Positions 5,177-6,520 of a DNA stretch of 6,520 nucleotides are shown piece after piece; position 1 is the first letter of the stretch; every line of letters starts with the position of its first letter. The DNA comes from Nitriliruptoraceae bacterium. Its GTDB lineage: Bacteria; Actinomycetota; Nitriliruptoria; Nitriliruptorales; Nitriliruptoraceae. The notes beneath the pieces were generated by a model. That model was not told the origin of the DNA. It was given only the letters and a program-made list of their open reading frames with translations, and did not search any database. Made by a program: the position numbers and the translations under genes. The DNA lies in assembly GCA_007134165.1 (NCBI GenBank), contig SLLJ01000242.1, positions 1-6,520 on the forward strand, read 5' to 3'.

Positions 5177-6124
5177 TCACAGCACCGCGTCGACGGCCAC
5201 GGCGATGAACAGCAGGCCGAGGTAGATCGTCGAGTAGTGGAACAGGCGCATCGCCACCGCGATGGTGCGCTGGCGGCGCAACTCGTGGGCGAGCAGCAGC
5301 CAGACCACGCTCAGCAGCAGCGAAACGACGGCGAACAGCCAGCCCACCCCGCCCCCGGCAATCGTCATCAGCACGATTGCGAACAGGAGGTAGCTGTAGA
5401 GCAGGATCTGGCGGGTGGCCTCGTCGTTGCCCTGGGTGACCGGCAGCATCGGCAGCCCGGCCCGGGCGTAGTCCTCCCGGTACTTCATCGCCAGGGCCCA
5501 GAAATGCGGCGGCTGCCACCACAGCATGATCGCGAACAGCAGCCAGGGACGGGGGTCGGCCAGTGACCCACCCGATACGGCCGCCCACCCGGTCAGCACC
5601 GGCACGCAGCCGGCGATGCCACCGATCACCACCCCCTGGTCGGTCCGCCGCTTGAGCCCGAGGGTGTAGACGAAGACGTAGAAGAGGATCGCCCCGGTGG
5701 CCAGCAGGGCCGCGGTGAGGTTCACCAACCCCCACAGCCACACGAACCCGGCGATCCCCAGCGCCGTCGCGAGCACCGCGGTGCCCAGCGGACTGATCTC
5801 GTCGCGGGCGGTCGGCCGCGCGGCGGTACGGGCCATGAGCCGGTCGATGTCGCGGTCGATGAAGTTGTTCCAGGCGTTGGCGCTCGCCGCCGACATCGTG
5901 CCCCCGAGCACCGTGGCGATCACCAGCCAGGTTCCCGGCCATCCCTGCGCAGCGACGACCATGGTGGGCACGGTGGTCACCAGCAGCAGCTCGATGATGC
6001 GCGGCTTGGTGACCATCACGTAGCGGCGCACGGTGTCCATCGTGCCGCCACGACGCTCGTAGCGGCCCTCGTCGTGCAGCGGACCTTCGACGGTCTCGGC
6101 CGGCAAGGCTTCGGAGTGGGTCAT
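5177..6124 (-). CDS. ctaB: Heme O synthase (protoheme IX farnesyltransferase)
   Basis: A 315-aa polytopic membrane prenyltransferase of the UbiA superfamily that adds a farnesyl group to heme B to make heme O, the precursor of heme A in aa3-type oxidases. The first Asp-rich motif is N86-N-F-I-D90-R-D-I-D94 followed by RLMARTAARP. The second region is YTLGLKRRTDQGVVIGGIAG (153-172), with CVPVLTGW where PP is more usual. LWWQPPHFWALAMKYREDY (201-219) and LPMLPVTQG (224-232) are hallmark CtaB sequences. Hydrophobic helices follow throughout from about residue 44. The N-terminal 28 residues are polar; a second ATG at residue 29 is possible, but a GGGGAG lies 9 nt upstream of the ATG at 6124, which I chose. 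The upstream small membrane gene ends 1 nt before this start (TGAGATG), implying coupling. Confidence 0.96.
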   Translation of the reverse strand: MTHSEALPAETVEGPLHDEGRYERRGGTMDTVRRYVMVTKPRIIELLLVTTVPTMVVAAQGWPGTWLVIATVLGGTMSAASANAWNNFIDRDIDRLMARTAARPTARDEISPLGTAVLATALGIAGFVWLWGLVNLTAALLATGAILFYVFVYTLGLKRRTDQGVVIGGIAGCVPVLTGWAAVSGGSLADPRPWLLFAIMLWWQPPHFWALAMKYREDYARAGLPMLPVTQGNDEATRQILLYSYLLFAIVLMTIAGGGVGWLFAVVSLLLSVVWLLLAHELRRQRTIAVAMRLFHYSTIYLGLLFIAVAVDAVL

Positions 6125-6125
6125 C

Positions 6126-6389
6126 TCAGCGTGCTCCCCGCCGCGTCTCGCGCCACATCGTCGCCCCGAGCCCCGCGAGCAGCACCCCCGCCCCGATCGC
6201 GGTCACGTACAGCACCAGGTGCACCGTGACGAACGCGGTCGAGAACGACGCGGCACCCTCGAGCAGGTTGACGATCCGGGTCCCCCACAGCCACAACTGG
6301 AACAGCCCGAGCCCGACCAGCACCACCGCCCGCCGACGATGGACGTGCACGGGCACATCGACCACGGTCGGGCGCACATCGAGGGACAC
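6126..6389 (-). CDS. Small two-helix membrane protein upstream of ctaB
   Basis: An 87-aa protein with a charged N-terminus (HVHRRR at 15-20), a first hydrophobic segment of about residues 21-41 (AVVLVGLGLFQLWLWG...), a short loop, a second segment of about 52-75, and a basic tail (WRETRRGAR). No catalytic motif is visible and I do not recognise a named family. The hydrophobicity pattern and tight coupling to ctaB (1-nt gap) distinguish it from the Arg-rich out-of-frame readings of the same DNA. The GTG at 6389 is the first possible start; it lacks a clear Shine-Dalgarno, and GTG codons slightly downstream are alternatives. The context suggests a role linked to heme A/cytochrome oxidase biogenesis, which is inference. 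Confidence 0.72.
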   Translation of the reverse strand: MSLDVRPTVVDVPVHVHRRRAVVLVGLGLFQLWLWGTRIVNLLEGAASFSTAFVTVHLVLYVTAIGAGVLLAGLGATMWRETRRGAR

Positions 6390-6425
6390 GCGTCATCCAA
6401 GGGGGGTGGACTCTCCGGGCGCCGG

Positions 6426-6433
6426 TAAGGTTA
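6426..6433. promoter_or_regulatory. Possible divergent -10 elements
   Basis: The small inverted repeat GTAAGGTTAC (6425-6434) contains TAAGGT on the plus strand (6426-6431) and TAACCT on the minus strand (6433-6428). Both fit TANNNT and would serve the rightward start at 6478 and the leftward start at 6389 with leaders of roughly 30-40 nt. No convincing -35 elements are seen on either side. Confidence 0.25.
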
Positions 6434-6477
6434 CGCGGTCAGTCACCCGCGCGGCGAGCCTGGAGCAGACGCAGCCC

Positions 6478-6520
6478 ATGGAGCCGATCGAGCGCAACGA
6501 ACCGGGACCGGCAGCACGCA
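6478..6520 (+). CDS. Probable start of a divergent gene (truncated by window edge)
   Basis: An ATG at 6478 opens a frame that stays open to the end of the window: MEPIERNEPGPAAR and onward. A GGAG at 6462-6465 lies 12 nt upstream, a little far for a Shine-Dalgarno. Only 14 codons are visible, so no domain can be seen. In many actinobacteria heme A synthase (ctaA/COX15) is divergent from ctaB, and that is the likeliest identity by context alone. Confidence 0.35.
   Translation, partial: MEPIERNEPGPAAR

Noticed and set aside
3263..5566. A very long plus-strand open frame (767 codons) antisense to the acyl-CoA ligase and the end of ctaB
   Set aside because: It is the mirror of strong minus-strand coding in GC-rich DNA. 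Its translation is rich in Asp, His, Gly and Arg with no recognisable domain, and both genes on the other strand have full family motifs.

Overview
The window is a GC-rich piece (roughly 70% G+C by eye) with GTG and TTG starts, probable leaderless transcription and actinobacterial-type proteins. It most likely comes from the Actinomycetota, perhaps a deep-branching or environmental lineage; the genus cannot be told from the sequence.

Layout. A TetR-type repressor gene runs leftward off the left edge (1-642). Across a 146-bp divergent intergenic region containing a palindromic operator candidate, a rightward three-gene operon begins. It encodes a 92-aa peptide made almost wholly of Thr-Asp-Gly / Thr-Asp-Ala-Asn-Gly / Thr-Asp-Ala-Asp-Gly units (789-1067), a JmjC/cupin-4 type 2-oxoglutarate-Fe(II) oxygenase of the ribosomal-oxygenase family (1069-2256) and a sucrase/ferredoxin-like thioredoxin-fold [2Fe-2S] protein (2249-3160). 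The three genes are separated by 1 nt and then overlap by 8 nt; only the first has a clear Shine-Dalgarno. The operon ends at a hairpin (3160-3205) shared with a convergent leftward gene for a long-chain acyl-CoA synthetase (3215-5074). Further right and also leftward lie ctaB, heme O synthase (5177-6124), and a small two-helix membrane protein (6126-6389) whose stop is 1 nt from the ctaB start. At the right edge a divergent rightward gene probably begins (6478 onward); from context it might be ctaA/COX15, but only 14 codons are visible.

How the parts may work together. The right half is ordinary: heme O for the terminal oxidase, and fatty-acid activation. The unusual part is 643-3160. A strongly initiated, extremely acidic, low-complexity peptide carrying 17 regular Thr-Asp units is translationally coupled to a single oxygenase whose superfamily hydroxylates protein side chains (including Asn and Asp in the case of FIH) and to an iron-sulfur protein. 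This is the layout of a precursor peptide with its tailoring enzymes. I read it as a candidate, possibly undescribed, ribosomally made and post-translationally hydroxylated peptide system (RiPP-like). Modification of the peptide is inference; the gene arrangement, the repeats and the oxygenase metal-binding motif are seen directly.
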